A model generated the notes under the pieces. It saw nothing but the letters and a program-made list of their open reading frames with translations, did no database searches and was not told the origin of the DNA. This document shows positions 21,360 to 33,720 of a DNA stretch of 64,000 bases, piece after piece. The position numbers and the translations under genes were made by a program. The stretch comes from Engraulis encrasicolus (Eukaryota; Chordata; Actinopteri; Clupeiformes; Engraulidae). Where the stretch lies: NCBI RefSeq assembly GCF_034702125.1, contig NC_085858.1, positions 188,501-252,500 of the forward strand, given 5' to 3'. Position 1 is the first letter of the stretch, and every line of letters starts with the position of its first letter.

Positions 21360-21909
21360 TGTCTAGGAACCCACTAACTCAAATCCAGTGAGAAACGCCC
21401 CCAACTCCAAATTGCGAACGGGTCTACAGGGCTGGTCCTGGACTATATCGCTAGATATGGTTTTCACTGTTTGTCCCTCCGCTGCTTCTGTACTAAGTGA
21501 GTAAACTGTGTTGTGATTGGCCTTTTTTTGGAGCGAGCAGATGAAAACAATGGTTATGATTGGCTGTTTTACCACAACGTGTATTACCCAACGCGATTAC
21601 AAAGCCATAGTAGTTGCTGGTAGCAGTGCCATGGCTACAACAGCTCCTCTAGAAATTCTGAGATATTAGTGATATCATATTACTTCAGTTTGTGTAAGGT
21701 AGGCTATATGGTGTCAATAATGAATAGGATATTTATTTAAAAGTGAATAGTATTTCAACGTTCAAACGGGCAGTGGGCAGACTATTTTTTGCCCAGAGAA
21801 TGTAACGATGTTTTGTTGTGGACATTGGAACAGCATCAACACAATTCTTTCAGTCGTCTGCACTCTAAATTAGGGCGGAAGACGGCTGATCCAGCAGATC
21901 CTGCTGGCC
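21360..21909 (+). promoter_or_regulatory. Upstream region of c10orf88
   Basis: These 550 bp separate the transposon end from the PAAT start codon and should hold its promoter and 5' untranslated region. A short upstream frame (ATG at 21631, MATTAPLEILRY then stop) is present. No TATA box or CpG cluster stands out. An in-frame stop at 21871-21873 bounds the coding frame. Confidence 0.4.
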
Positions 21910-24900
21910 ATGTCTGGGCAAACGAAGTGTGAAAATGAAGATGGTTTGATCTTGGTTGGTATATCGTGGATCTCTAAAGCAGAAGGTAGTCATATTAGCA
22001 ATGTGATCAAAACCTATGAGGGGTGCGATCTGAAGCAAGTGACTGCAGTTCTAAAGCAGTAAGTAATACTTTTCTGAATATTTGGCAATTGTTGTGGAAC
22101 TTGCTTTCTGGTCGATATATGGTGGTTAGGACGATATGGTCCCAAACCTTGAGCTTATTAGCCTAATATTTCTGCACACAACGCACCTTTTCCCAATTTC
22201 AGCCCTGAAATCAAGCCCTTTTAGGCATTTTGAGAAATCGGGATATGGTCAGTTCCATATAGGCCCTACGTGTCAACCAGACAATCGGAAAATAGTGACC
22301 TGTAATTGAAAAGATAAAGAGGTCAAATAACCACTACATAGGCCTATGTATATTTCAGTAAATGGTAGGCTACCTAGTAACTTATTGATGTGTCACCTTA
22401 ATTAGGACAGAGTAGTGTGTGAGAGATGCGAAGGTTTGGGAAATGATAGAACAGATTGGAACCTTGCTCGCCATGGTCAGGTCAGGTGCAAACTTCACCA
22501 TGAAGTCCCACCATTAAGATTCCAGCCAAGGCTCCCCTTGGGTCGTGCCACACTCTTGTTCTGTGCATCCGTGCCTGGAGGCACTAAATCCCACCCAATT
22601 TGAACAAAATTCTATTGATTTCCATGCCCATAACAAGAAAATTCCACCAATGCCGCACATGGTCATCCTATAAGCAGCCCAGAGCCGCCAAATGCTGATT
22701 AGATGGAATTCGAGTTTGTCAGGTAGAAAAGACCAGCTTACTAGCTACTTTGACCCATTAGTGTGTGTTTGGGCAGTAAGCTTAAGACTAACATCTAGCA
22801 ATTTTGGCTGGGGGTGAAAAAAGTTAATCAAGAGCCCTGCCCCCTACTAGTCATCTAATCTCTGTTCTTTCATAGGCATGAGCCTGTACAGCTGGAGCAA
22901 CAGGGTGATGTACCGTGTGTCGTTACCCTCCAGTGTGCTGCTGCTGACCCTCGCAGTGTCATCACTTGGCTCCTGGTGGTGAGTGAAGCTCGCACCATTG
23001 AGGTTTACTCCGCATCCGGTGACTACTGCGGCACCTCTCGCGGAGAAGAAGACCCCAGACTCAGGTATCAAGTTCAAGTTTCAAGTTTTCGAGTTAAGCC
23101 ATGTCAAGAGTATAAAAATACAGTTGCTCAGAATGTACTATGGTTTGCTCACACATTCAACGTTACAAATAGAAAACCAAGAAACTGCAGTAAAACCAAG
23201 GGGGAACATTAATAAAAAAACAGAGAATGGCACATACAAAAATGAAAAATGTGGTGGAAACGTGGAAAATGCATTGGTTGTACAGGAAACGGTCACATTA
23301 GGTGCAAAGTAAGCAAGAGAGGTAGGAAGGCCGGTAGTGGAGTAACTATAAAGTGTTAGTGCTGCTGCATATTCAAGTGGTGAATGGCTCGTGGGTAGGT
23401 ACTGTCCCTAAAGCGTGTGGTATTGCATGGGATGCTGTGGTACCTTCTCCCTAATGGTAGGAGCGTGAATAGGTGGTGTGCTGGATGTGTAGGGTCAGAG
23501 GTGATGATCTTGGCTTTCCTGGCAATTCTGGTGATGTAATGTGAGGCTAAAGTGTATGAAGGGTATGTTGTCTTCAGTAGTCTACTCAGTGGTTCTTAAA
23601 CCCACAAAAACAGCTAGATGAGTCTGGCGACCCCATTTTTCCAAAACCTTTTGAGAACCTTTTACTAGTAATTGTCAATCAAGCTAAACAAATAACTTGT
23701 GCTGATCACCATTTACACAACAGTAGATCGAAAGTTAATCCATTTGATTAATCTTTAATGCATAACATTAGTTCGCCCTGTGGGAGGGGGTAGGCGTGAT
23801 CCAGCGTGTGCATCCTCTGTCCAATCGAAATGCTTTCTGATCCCCAGATGCTTATTTGGAATTAGTTGAAAGTGTCATGTAAACTCGACAGAAATAACTT
23901 AAATTCCGAACTGTGTCATTTTGAATTATTGATTTCAAATTAAAAACATAATGTATACGTAGCCACTGTGTAACTGCCAGGTGTAATTAAAAGTGAGTAA
24001 AAACGTTGTTGCAAAATGACGTGAGTACCATTTTTTTGAAAATTACTGTTTAGACAGCTTATCATCTATATGTGAATTCTTGTCATTCCAATATATTTAT
24101 AACAACATTTCTGCAGTGCAATGTCCTATACAAAAATGTCAATTGCCCAAAATGGATGCCTCATTTTTCAACAAAGGTCTTCAAGTGTTTGCTTGGCGAT
24201 CTACCTTAACAGCTGAGCTACAGATGACGTTTTTTTTTTCATCTCACAGTGCCTCAGGCAGCGGCAGACCTTTCTACCAAAAATATTTGAAGTTGCAGTG
24301 CCCCACCACGTCTTGTGAAGTGAAAGTAAGTTCAAGATTCTGAACATAGTTTCCATACTACATAAATATTTTTTTCCTCATAAACAATGTTTTTTTCTTG
24401 TGTTTTTTTTTTGGATCATGCTATATCAGCATTCTTCTGCATTTAACTTTCGGCCGCACTGCATGTAGGCTTTTTGGTCTCAGATGATCCGCCTTTGGTG
24501 TGAGAGAATCAACCATATTGTTATTTTTCATTCGGAATGCTGTGGGCAGTCTGGCAGGGCCGCTGACAGGTTCGACTGGGCCCAAAGTCATCTGATAGGG
24601 CCCCAAAATCCAGTACAAACAATATATTGATGACCTAATTCTGGGCCCCCTGTCTCCCTTAGTCAGGACAAGTGACCCCTTTGTCCCCCCGTGTCGGCTT
24701 CCCTGACTCTCGTACAAATTTCAACTGATTTAATGTGACCCGAATTTTGCTGAAGAAAAATGTGATTTTATTACAATATTCTAATGATGCGAATTCCCCA
24801 ATTCATGGGTTTTTTGAGCTGGAAGACCAAAATATGTAAAAATAAAGAATTGAATGATTGGAATAGTTTAAAAAAACTGGGCCATTAATCTATAATCCAT

Positions 24901-25199
24901 GACAGTTTAACATTATTGATGGAATTATGGAAATAAATCAACATTTTCACGCTATTCTAATAAAGTGGCCTGGAGCTGTATAATCCCCAAAACGCGATCC
25001 TTCCAATCCCCGCCATCATTCCCACCCCTCCCGTCCACCTATTTATAAACTTATACATTAAAAATGCCTTAGAAGCATCAATAAACTCCAGAAATATTAT
25101 AGAGCCGTGCAGTAGAACTCAACAGTTTATTTTAAGGTATATATGTATTCAAATTATTTAAATGAAATCTTGTAATATTTCTGATATATATACATAATA

Positions 25200-25281
<82 letters not shown>

Positions 25282-28200
25282 CAAATCCATCCACCCAGTC
25301 AGAAGTTATGGGCCAAACAAAAATTCGTCCATCTTGAATTCAGTCCTCTTGAAAGTGTTGTCCTCCAAAATCGAATCAGTTTATGAACCTACCCTAGGGC
25401 ATTAACACACCAAATGTGGCACTTTTTTTAATTGAATGTAGTCAGGACAGCCCAACTGTAAATACTGTAAATAATGCAATGGAACAGATTTTGTCACTTT
25501 CAGTCGGTTGCCCTCACATTACTTGTTACTCCAGTGACAGTAACTTGATTCCTCTGTCATTTAGCTGTTGTCCCTCGGAGGCCATGCCAGTGTGGACATA
25601 GCTGGCATTCACGTAGGAGTTGAGCGAGCACTGGGGCCTTCTGAGGAGGGCGAGAAGGATGTGGTGGACGGTCTCGGCGGAGTGGGGGCGAGTATCGACC
25701 TGAAGCAGGTTCAGAGCATGGTGGCAGAGATGGGTGCCACTCTCTCACCCGGCGCTCAGCACCTCATGGACATGGTGCAGTTTCAGCAGAGGGTACGTAT
25801 GTATTAGAGATGCAATCATGGTTAGTTGATTGACCTTATCAATCGACTTACAATTCATTGGTCAGCAGCGTTTTTATCCCCAAATCTCAATAGGCTCTTT
25901 TCCACTGCCCGTTTTCTGCCGGGTACAGCTCGACTCGGCACAACTTGGCCGCTGTTTTTTTTTTTTTTTTAAGTTTCGATTAGTCAGGTACGGCATGACA
26001 CAGCAGGGCACCACTCGAAAACTCGTTTTTTTTGGCTGGCTGAACCGGGCTGAGTTGTTTTTTTGCTGCATACTACCCAGAATCCCGTGTTTCAGCTCGT
26101 CCTCACCAGTGAATAAAAAATAATCATGGCAGTCACCAGATCAACTCTCTTGGAATGCTCTTGTGTTAGACACTGTAGGCCTATTACTTTGATATTACAA
26201 TCGAAGGCTGAAATCATCATTGTAGTATCCAAATATGATGTCGCTGAAACTATTCATAGCCTACTTCGATAGTAACTCCAACCATACACAGGGTAACACG
26301 GTTTGTAATGGAAACACAAATTGGGCTGGCTTAACAGCACCACTCAGCTGGACACGACACGACACGGGTTGTATGTGGAAAAAAGCCTAATGTTTCCCCC
26401 CACCCAAAAAAATATTGTGATGATGATTTGAAGCTTGAAAGCACATCATATCATGTGGTTGTTTTCTGGACATAAGGCTACTGCGGTCTTGCACCACGAT
26501 AGAGTATCCAGACACTACATATTTCTCAGTTCGATACAATATGGTAACAGCCCTAAATTGCAGCATTAGACCATATAACCTTACACACGTTATATGAAAA
26601 AAAATGTTGATGATTGATTTGTGTTAAACTGAAGTTAGGATTGCAGGCGTTGGATTGCTGTGGCATTTTCATAATCAAACAAACTGTCCATGTGCTGTCT
26701 CTTTATGTCTCCTTTTCCCAGAGCAGGGCCGATGCCATGGCGGGCTTTCTCCCTCTCCTTATGGGCTGCGGTGGTGGTGCCTTGTCAGGCCTGGCCACCA
26801 ATAAAGGCTCCTCTGTGTTTGTCCCCAACGTCCCAACTGCAGGCCACCAGGCACCCGCCTCACCCTCTCTGTCAGCAGTCACCCACAGTGAGTTGGACAT
26901 CCAAATCCAAACCTTTTTATCTTTTTAAGATGTTTTTGGGCTTTTATGCCTTTATTCTGGACAGGAGGCGTAATGGTACGCCATATTAACTCATTGAGCC
27001 ATATCTTGTTTTTGGTAGAATTAGCCCAATATTAATTAGAATGATCTTACTTGCACTGGCAGATTATTTTGCTGTTTTTTTCCTGATTTGGGTTGATTTG
27101 AAAAACAAGACTACTGGTAAATTGTCTTTTTAAAAAATAATAATTCAAGAAGAAAAACTTAAGTAAGTTAAATACTTTAAGTACTTAAATAAGATGCATT
27201 CTCTGCCATTGCAGTAAAATAATATTGGACTGCTTTTACCAAAAGCAATATACCGTATTTTCACTTGTGACCATTTCATTTTTTTGGGCACCTCTACTCT
27301 TTCTCCCTCTGAGCTGGGAGGTGCTGACCATGATATAGAGTGCTGTGTATTTATGAGGCATGACCACCAATAAAGGCTCATCTGTGCTCTCCCCGTCCGC
27401 AACACTCCCTCGCCCCTCATCCCTTTCAGATGCCAATGGTGAGCATTCCCGCTCTCCCCCCACGCCTGCATGGCCTCCACCAACATGTGGCTCTGGACAA
27501 TGGCATCCTGTCCTGTCCTGTCACATGGAGGATGGCAATGGCTGCACGTCATTCTAATTCCTCTCGTCCTTCTCTCTCTGGCCTTGTGTTTTTATTCAAT
27601 TTCTTTAAAAAACACACACACATACAGTTCAGAACTTTGTCTCTCATTTGCAATCAGGATATACAATTGGGGGGGGCGGGGGGGGGTGTAATGAAGTCAA
27701 GTGCAATGGGAGTCAAGTTCGTGTCAAGTCCCAAGTCTTTTGTGCCAGTTAACGTCATGCCAATATGAATTTAAACATTATACTTGTTATACTTATAAAA
27801 AGTGAAAGCAGATGTCCCTAGCTTTAGAAAATAGTTTATGTAAGAGAAATGCAACGTGCGAGTGAAATAATAAAGACTTTAAAAACTATGCAGACTTTGA
27901 AAGTATGCAGACAGTTAGACAACAATGTCTCTGTCTTTTTCCGCCCAGCTCAAGCTCCGTCCTCACCTCGTGCCACTGCCACCCCTCCGCCCACGCCTGT
28001 GCCATTGCCTGGGTGTGCTGCTGGACCCGCACCGGCCAACAGCAACAACAAACTGGCTGAAGTGATGTCAGCACTGATGATGCACGCCTCCTCCTCCTCC
28101 TCTTCCTCCCTGCCCGGTCAGCACTGTGCTGCCTCTGCCTCTCCGTTGTCGTCGTCGTCGGATCTGTTGCCGTTCCTTCAGAGCGTCTGCTGCCAAGTGG

Positions 28201-29586
28201 CCCGGCTGCGCATGGACGACGCCACCGCTGCTGCGGCAGCCCACAGCAAGGGCCACATGCCCAATGGACCACCGTAAGTCATCCCAATGTTCATTTTCTT
28301 TTTTTATCATGTTTTTTGTGTGTATAGCCCCTTAATGCACGCCGTACCGCCTGTGGCACACTGTAATAGACATTGAAAGTTGACTGCTATAGCACTACAC
28401 TATTATGACAGTGCACGGGGCCTTTAGTAATACATTACGACTTGGTCATTGCCATTCTGCTAACAGCTAATTTATAATGCTGTGTCTTAAGGGGTTATGG
28501 CTTATAGGACAATTGGGAGTATGGCGGGAAGAGAGTTGGAGAGACAGATGGGGCAGGGCTGGCAAAGGACTCAAACCACGTTGCTCGCCATGGACATGCA
28601 AGCCCATGGGGGTGGTGGGGGGGCTTAATGCGCTGCTCCACAGTGCCCCCCATTGTGATGTTTCTAGATGTTCAGTAAGGAGTAATGTTGCCATGTTGCC
28701 TTTATTGATTAGGGAGTTTGTCTGTTTATTAGAGGGTCACAGATTTGAATCCCACCCTTACCTCCTTTCTACACAGGGAGAGTGCCTTAATGTTGCCCCG
28801 TTAGTGACCTCAATTAATTTTAAAGTTGACTTGACTCCAAAGCAGTCAAAGGTACAAATGGCGTACCACTGTAGGTTGCAGGAACATATGATAACATTAC
28901 ACAGTTATAGGAGAAAGTTTGTACACTCTTTGAAATTTTGTCAGGACTGCAAGGCATAAGTACACCCTCTCATTCAACATTGACAGGACTGCAAGGCATA
29001 AGTACACCCTCTCATTCAATAGGTAATTAACCAGTGCATAAGGATAATCCAGCTTCCCGGCCCTGCCGTGGTCAACCAGTAGGGCACTCGCCTGCCATGC
29101 GGCTGACCCGGGTTCGATTCTCTGCCCGGGTCCTTTGCCGACCCTTCCCCGTCTCTCTCCCAATTCGCTTCCTGTCCACCTCTCACACTGTCCTATCAAA
29201 AATAAAGACGAAAAAGACAAAAAAAAATAATAATAATAATAATAATCCAGCTACCTTTTTCTGAATTCACTTCCATTGACAGATGGTCACATGGATGTTG
29301 ATGTGTGAGATGCTTTAAAAATCAGCTGATGTTATATTCTATTTATCACTCAGGGTGGTGCACCCAAGGCTAATTACTGGTATTTACCTTGTGCATTGTT
29401 TGCGTTGTTTTCTTCTGTTTATCACTCAGGGAGGTGCACCAGTGCTGCCGAGGGCTAGAGGAGGCGCTTGGCAGGCGTCTGCAGGAGATGGAGGAGCGAC
29501 TTAGGGAGCATCTGGACCAGCGGCTCAGCTCCCTGGAACAGAAGCTGGATGCCGTGCTGCAGCAGGTTCACCTCACCCCAACCTAG
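21910..29586 (+). CDS. c10orf88: ATPase PAAT (C10orf88 orthologue)
   Basis: Seven exons: 21910-22058, 22876-23064, 24250-24325, 25565-25792, 26722-26887, 27949-28273 and 29430-29586. All have GT-AG borders and matching phases, giving 429 codons plus stop; the human protein is of similar length. The start is the first ATG after an in-frame TAG. Family hallmarks are SEARTIEVY...YCGTSRGE (exon 2), FYQKYLKLQCPTTSCEVK (exon 3), IDLKQVQSMVAEMGATLSPG (exon 4) and a C-terminal coiled coil (LEEALGRRLQEMEERLREHL, exon 7). Exon 6 is Pro/Ala/Ser-rich with a poly-Ser run and LLPFLQSVCCQVARL. The human protein is described as an ATPase that binds the mitochondrial transporters ABCB7, ABCB8 and ABCB10 and affects iron/heme homeostasis. 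No membrane segment is seen. It converges on htra1, another gene of human 10q26. Confidence 0.92.
25199..25280. repeat. (TA)n microsatellite
   Basis: About 35 TA units in intron 3 of c10orf88. Confidence 0.97.
28497..28645 (-). repeat. Diverged SINE copy in c10orf88 intron 6
   Basis: The minus-strand reading matches the tRNA-derived SINE at 29.05 kb in order: the head with GCCATG...GTTTGAGTCC, then CTTTGCC, then CTCTCC...CTTCC. It is truncated and diverged. Confidence 0.5.
28940..29022. repeat. Two-copy tandem duplication
   Basis: A block of about 43 bp starting CAGGACTGCAAGGCATAAGT is repeated immediately in intron 6 of c10orf88. Confidence 0.9.
29050..29262 (+). repeat. tRNA-derived SINE
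   Basis: The tRNA-like head has an A-box-like GGTCAACCAGTAGGGC and a B box GGGTTCGATTC. It is followed by a body (CTTTGCCGACCCTTCCCCG, CTTCCTGTCCACCTCTCACA) and a tail of AATAAAG and (AAT)n. The same body recurs at 49.53, 59.33 and (minus strand) 59.78 kb. Confidence 0.85.
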
Positions 29587-30204
29587 TGTTTCTCAACGGG
29601 GGCTATACTATAATGATGTTTAATCAAGTAGCATCGGGTGCCCTCAAAAGACTGCACCACCCTGCGTTGGCCCACTACGCAGTCGTAGTCAAAGAGACAT
29701 CTACTGCTCCATATCTACGAGTCTGTCTCACTTCATTACATTACATTACACTTAGCTGACGCTTTTTATCCAAATCGTCAAATACAATTATTTTAAGTAC
29801 AAGGTATCAGTTACAGTCCCTGGAGCAGTGTGGGGTTAGGTGCCTTGCTCAAGGACACCTCAGCCATGGACTAAAATAGGGAGTGGGAGGGTGGGATTTG
29901 AACCTTCAACCCTCTGATCTAAAGCCCACCTCCTTAACCATTTGGCCATGGCTGCTCACTTCACCAGACCCCCTTTCATGCAGTACCGTCTCTATGCCAC
30001 TAGAGGTGCACTGCTGTGTTTGCTGCTTTTTGTTTCAAATGGTCTTGTTAGCTTACTGCACTGATATTTTCTGTTCTTTCTTTTTTTTACCAAAATCCAA
30101 AGGCTATTAAACTGGTTCATGGTTGAGAGTTCGAAAGGACTAAAAAATAATGGTTAATTGTTAACCTTATCAGTCTAGACAATGTTTTGACCTTTTACTT
30201 GTAA
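29587..30204. other. 3' flank of c10orf88 with a SINE
   Basis: Presumed 3' untranslated region. The first clear AATAAA on the plus strand after the stop is near 30729, inside later repeats, so the transcript end is uncertain. The SINE at 29725-29960 occupies much of this stretch. Confidence 0.4.
29725..29960 (-). repeat. tRNA-derived SINE with ACATTACATTA tail
   Basis: On the minus strand the head reads TGGCCAAATGGTTAAGGAGG (A box) and GGTTCAAATCCCA (B box), followed by a body with CAAGGCACCTAACCCCACAC and a tail of repeated TGTAA. The plus-strand TTAGCTGACGCTTTTTATCC part is widespread in fish genomes. Confidence 0.8.
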
Positions 30205-30577
30205 TATAGGGTGACCAGATTTTTGTAGTCTGAAACCGGGACACTTCCTGCATGACTGAAGGACAATATTTAGCGGGCGGGTCTGGGGGTCCTCCCCCAG
30301 GAAAATTTGTACTTTTTAGATGCAATTTCCTGCATTGTAATCGATTTTAGAGGGAGGAATGACAAATCGCAACTGACTCCTTCAGACTTTCTAAACAAGC
30401 GCTAGCTGCCATTAATTGTGGCAGGTAAACATAATCTTTTCCATATATTTACCCTGATAGACATGGCACAATGTAGTGGGTGGCCAAAACCGGGACATAT
30501 TTGTGTCCCGAGAGGGTTTGTTCGGGACCTGGGACACACAACTCAACGGTCAAACCGGGACGTCTGGTCACCCTATA
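30205..30577. mobile_element. MITE with TATAGGGTGACCAGA ends
   Basis: Perfect 15-bp terminal inverted repeats TATAGGGTGACCAGA and TCTGGTCACCCTATA bound 373 bp with no coding capacity. The outermost TATA or TA may be the target duplication. Confidence 0.9.
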
Positions 30578-30846
30578 GTAATACTTTATCATAACTGTTT
30601 TTTAAGCTTACTGTAACTTATTCTGTTAAATTATGAACTCACTTCAGGTTGTCACTTACAGTAGGCCCCATAACACCATTTTATTAACGGTTGACTGTTT
30701 TGAGTGGAAGAAACAAGAAGACATGACGAATAAATCAGATGTGCACTGAGCGGTTTTCTTTTTATTATTAAAGTGTTTGACACTTTGTTTTGAAAAATAT
30801 TTCTCATTACATTTGAAGTCCTTGGGGGCATTCCCAGAACTTGGTT

Positions 30847-31130
30847 AAAGGGGTATGCCACTATTTTGGGGCTTAATACAGTTAAAATCGTTGGCCAGAC
30901 AAGTTAAAAGAGGGAGCATGTCGCTAAGCTAGTGAAAGTCAGTGGATCCGTGTAGCATGCTACAATGCTACACGGATCCATTGACTTTCACTAGCTTAGC
31001 GACATATTCCCTCTTTTAACTTGTCTTAAAGCAAGACAACGCTTAACATGAAAAATAAGACACTTTACCACCTTTATAAACCCCAGCCAACGATTGTAAC
31101 TGTAAAATAGTGGCATACGATACGCCTTTT
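30847..31130. mobile_element. Palindromic MITE, about 284 bp
   Basis: The arms (AAAGGGGTATGCCACTATTTT on the left; AAAATAGTGGCATACG...CCTTTT on the right) pair almost throughout and meet at GTGTAGCATGC/TACAATGCTACAC near 30962. It can fold into one long hairpin. Confidence 0.88.
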
Positions 31131-31961
31131 AAGTGATAAACCTGGCTACAGCTAATAGAAATCATGCAATGAAACATAAAGTTTGCGACGTCAACTAGCC
31201 TCCAGAGCCGTAAAAATATGCTTCAGGAGCACCAGAGGAGGAGGTCTGGTCAGGTGCAACAACCCCACCAGTCTGTCTGTGTTTGTCCACCCGCAATGCA
31301 TGTCGTCTGAAAACATTTGGGTCAGAAAGGAAAATAAATAATTTCAACTCGATTAGATACTGTAAGTATGAAGATGGATTGACATGAATACAATCGTAAT
31401 CACGATTGAAATTTCAAATTCCAGTACACATACAGTACGCCTTTGCTATGTCCTCATGCACATTGGTATGTGACCCGTTGTGTCATCATCATCAGTGTGA
31501 GGCTTATAAGTATTGCTCAATTCTGAATTGCCAAAGCAATAGAACGGAAAACGCCTAAAACGGCCCCCATGTCATCACCGTTTCTTAATGAATTGGCCGT
31601 GCTTTCAGCAAGAATGTTCCCATCTGTTGAATGTTTCTCACATGTCTATGATTAAAGCTTAGTGACCCCATGTGACCCTGCTCTTTAATTCCCACATTAC
31701 TCATGCAGGCCCACTTGATGATCATATTGGCACCCAGCTGCAACTTGACACATACTTATGTTTTTATAAGAGTTGCCTTTCGACCGGGCTGGGTTTGGGT
31801 TTGGGTCTGGGAGGTTTAGGTCACAGGGTTGGGTTCGTCAACACTACATGTATTTGACCGTAGGCTTCAGTGTTTCATTGTGGGACGTTTTAGTTTTACT
31901 ATCACTTTGTTTTAGTTTAAATAACGCAAGTGAAAGGATTCCTCCCTTCATCCTTCTAGAA
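31131..31961. other. Non-coding, nothing recognised
   Basis: No open frame with splice support and no clear repeat in this intergenic stretch, apart from a short GGGTTTGGGTTTGGG tract near 31790. Confidence 0.5.
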
Positions 31962-32152
31962 CAGGGGTTCTCAACCCTTTCCACCTTGGGGTACACTTGA
32001 CATTGTCACTAATTTTCGGGGCCCGTCTCTGACCAAATGAACAATACAACTCAAATGAGTTGTCACCAGCAAAACACACACATATTGTTTTGATTTGTAG
32101 GTTTGAAGGCACACATGGAATACCTCCAAGGCCCAAACTTTGAGAATCACTA
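31962..32152. mobile_element. hAT-type MITE
   Basis: The ends are CAGGGGTTCTCAA and, inverted, TAGTGATTCTCAA. The flanking 8-bp duplications are TTCTAGAA (31954-31961) and TTTTAGAA (32153-32160), with one mismatch. An 8-bp duplication and CA-GGG-type ends indicate the hAT superfamily. Confidence 0.85.
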
Positions 32153-32595
32153 TTTTAGAATTTTACTCAAACATCCTAAAGCTCCCATGGAACCCTGTGT
32201 TAGAAATCCTTTCTGACTATTTTTTTATTTCACCATGAGGGCTCATAGAGAGAAATTTTGCAGCAATTCTAATCACATATGGGTTAAAGACCCATGGCAA
32301 ATATCCGCCTCTTCTTTGAGGCAAAAGGCACTGTGGGGTTCTGGGAGTCTTCTTATTTTATTGGACACAGTTGTGCTTTGTAGACTCATTTTTCTCAAGT
32401 TTGAGATCAGGATGTTCACGGAGGCTTTAAAATAAACAAACAAAAAACACCTCAATAACATTACTTTAAATTGTACTTTAATGTCTTTAATCCCTTATTG
32501 AAATTTTCGTCGGAAGAAAAAAAAATCATTAAAGTTCATTTAAGAAAACAATGTACTCATAAAATAAGGAACCAGGAGACAAATATTTAACCTAC

Positions 32596-32656
32596 ACACA
32601 CACACACACACACACACACACGCGCACACACACACACACGCGCACACACACACACA

Positions 32657-32705
<49 letters not shown>

Positions 32706-32711
32706 CACACA
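32596..32711. repeat. (CA)n microsatellite with CG interruptions
   Basis: A long CA tract interrupted by three regularly spaced CGCG(CA) units. Confidence 0.97.
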
Positions 32712-32904
32712 CACTTTGTCCCCCATACAGTGGGAAGAATTAGTTAATACACCCTTTAGAATTTCTTGCAGTTCATTGTAAATTGATCATAAAATATGTT
32801 TTTTCTTAACTAAAGATGAAGCAAAGGATTAAGCAAGTGCACTCTTGCATTCAAAAGGTGGTTGACTCAGCTGTTCCACCAGTGGGGTGCTGCAATAGTC
32901 ACTG

Positions 32905-33005
32905 AAAGGTTTTTGAATGTTTTTGGGGCTTTTTGCCTTTATTTTGATAGGATAGTGAAGTAATGACAGGAAGTGAGTTGGGACAGAGAGACGGGGAAAT
33001 CAAAT
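32905..33005 (-). repeat. 3' part of a tRNA-derived SINE
   Basis: On the minus strand, TTTCCCCGTCTCTCTG, CACTTCCTGTCATTA and a tail of AATAAAGGCAAAAAG match the body of the SINE at 29.05 kb with divergence. Confidence 0.55.
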
Positions 33006-33460
33006 TAATAGCGCTGTGTTTTAACGGGTTACGTTCCAATAACCTTAACCAGACATTTCCTGTAGTTGCAAATCAGATGGGCAAAACAATTTGGATGAAT
33101 GAATGATGCAGCATTCCTCTTTGCAAAACAGACAAACTTCAGCAAGGTTCCTGGGATGTCTGGAGTGAATAGCTGTCTTGAGCTCATGCCCAATCAGCTC
33201 AATTGGGTTTATGTCAGGGCTTTGGCTGGGCTATTTCAGAATTGTTCTGAAGCTATTCTACAGTTGATTTGCTTCTAAAATATAGCCTGTTGCCCTGTGT
33301 CATTGTTCATTGTTCCACTGATGATTGCAAACTGAAAAGGCCTTCAAGCACCAAGCTGTAACCTTTTAGAGATTTATACAAATCATAACTCTTGACCATA
33401 GGTCTTCAGAGAAATATTTGTGATTGAAGATGTTTACATCTTATGGTCAATACAAATATG

Positions 33461-33638
33461 ATTGTAGAAGGAGAGAGGTGCCGCACACTCACAAGTTAAA
33501 TAAACAGTTTTTTAATGTGACAACGTTTCGGCCTGCCGGGCTTCTTCAGGTCACGTGTGCCGGCAGGCCGAAACGTTGTCACATTAAAAAACTGTTTATT
33601 TAACTTGTGAGTGTGCGGCACCTCTCTCCTTCTACAAT
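33461..33638. repeat. Near-perfect 178-bp palindrome (fold-back)
   Basis: The left arm ATTGTAGAAGGAGAGAGGTG... is mirrored by ...CACCTCTCTCCTTCTACAAT over about 75 bp with almost no mismatch, with a short spacer (GGCTTCTTCAGGTCACGTG). The 12-mer TACAAATATGAT occurs just before the left arm (33451-33462) and again at 33709-33720, as expected of a target duplication around a 246-bp insertion. Confidence 0.9.
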
Positions 33639-33720
33639 TGCATTTTCTGGTTGCCAGCACCTCTGTTTCTGGTGTGCGTTTTGCACCTCCACTCCTCCTC
33701 CTCCACAATACAAATATGAT

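Noticed and set aside
23585..23900. Possible hAT element starting CAGTGGTTCTTAAAC
   Set aside because: No matching right end or 8-bp duplication was found.
24553..24720. Possible hAT element starting CAGGGCCGCTGAC
   Set aside because: Only one end is visible, with no partner terminus or target duplication.
29065..29135. Possible tRNA gene (also 38.7, 59.35 and 59.9 kb)
   Set aside because: A and B boxes are present, but the cloverleaf is degenerate and is followed by a shared SINE body and A-rich tail.
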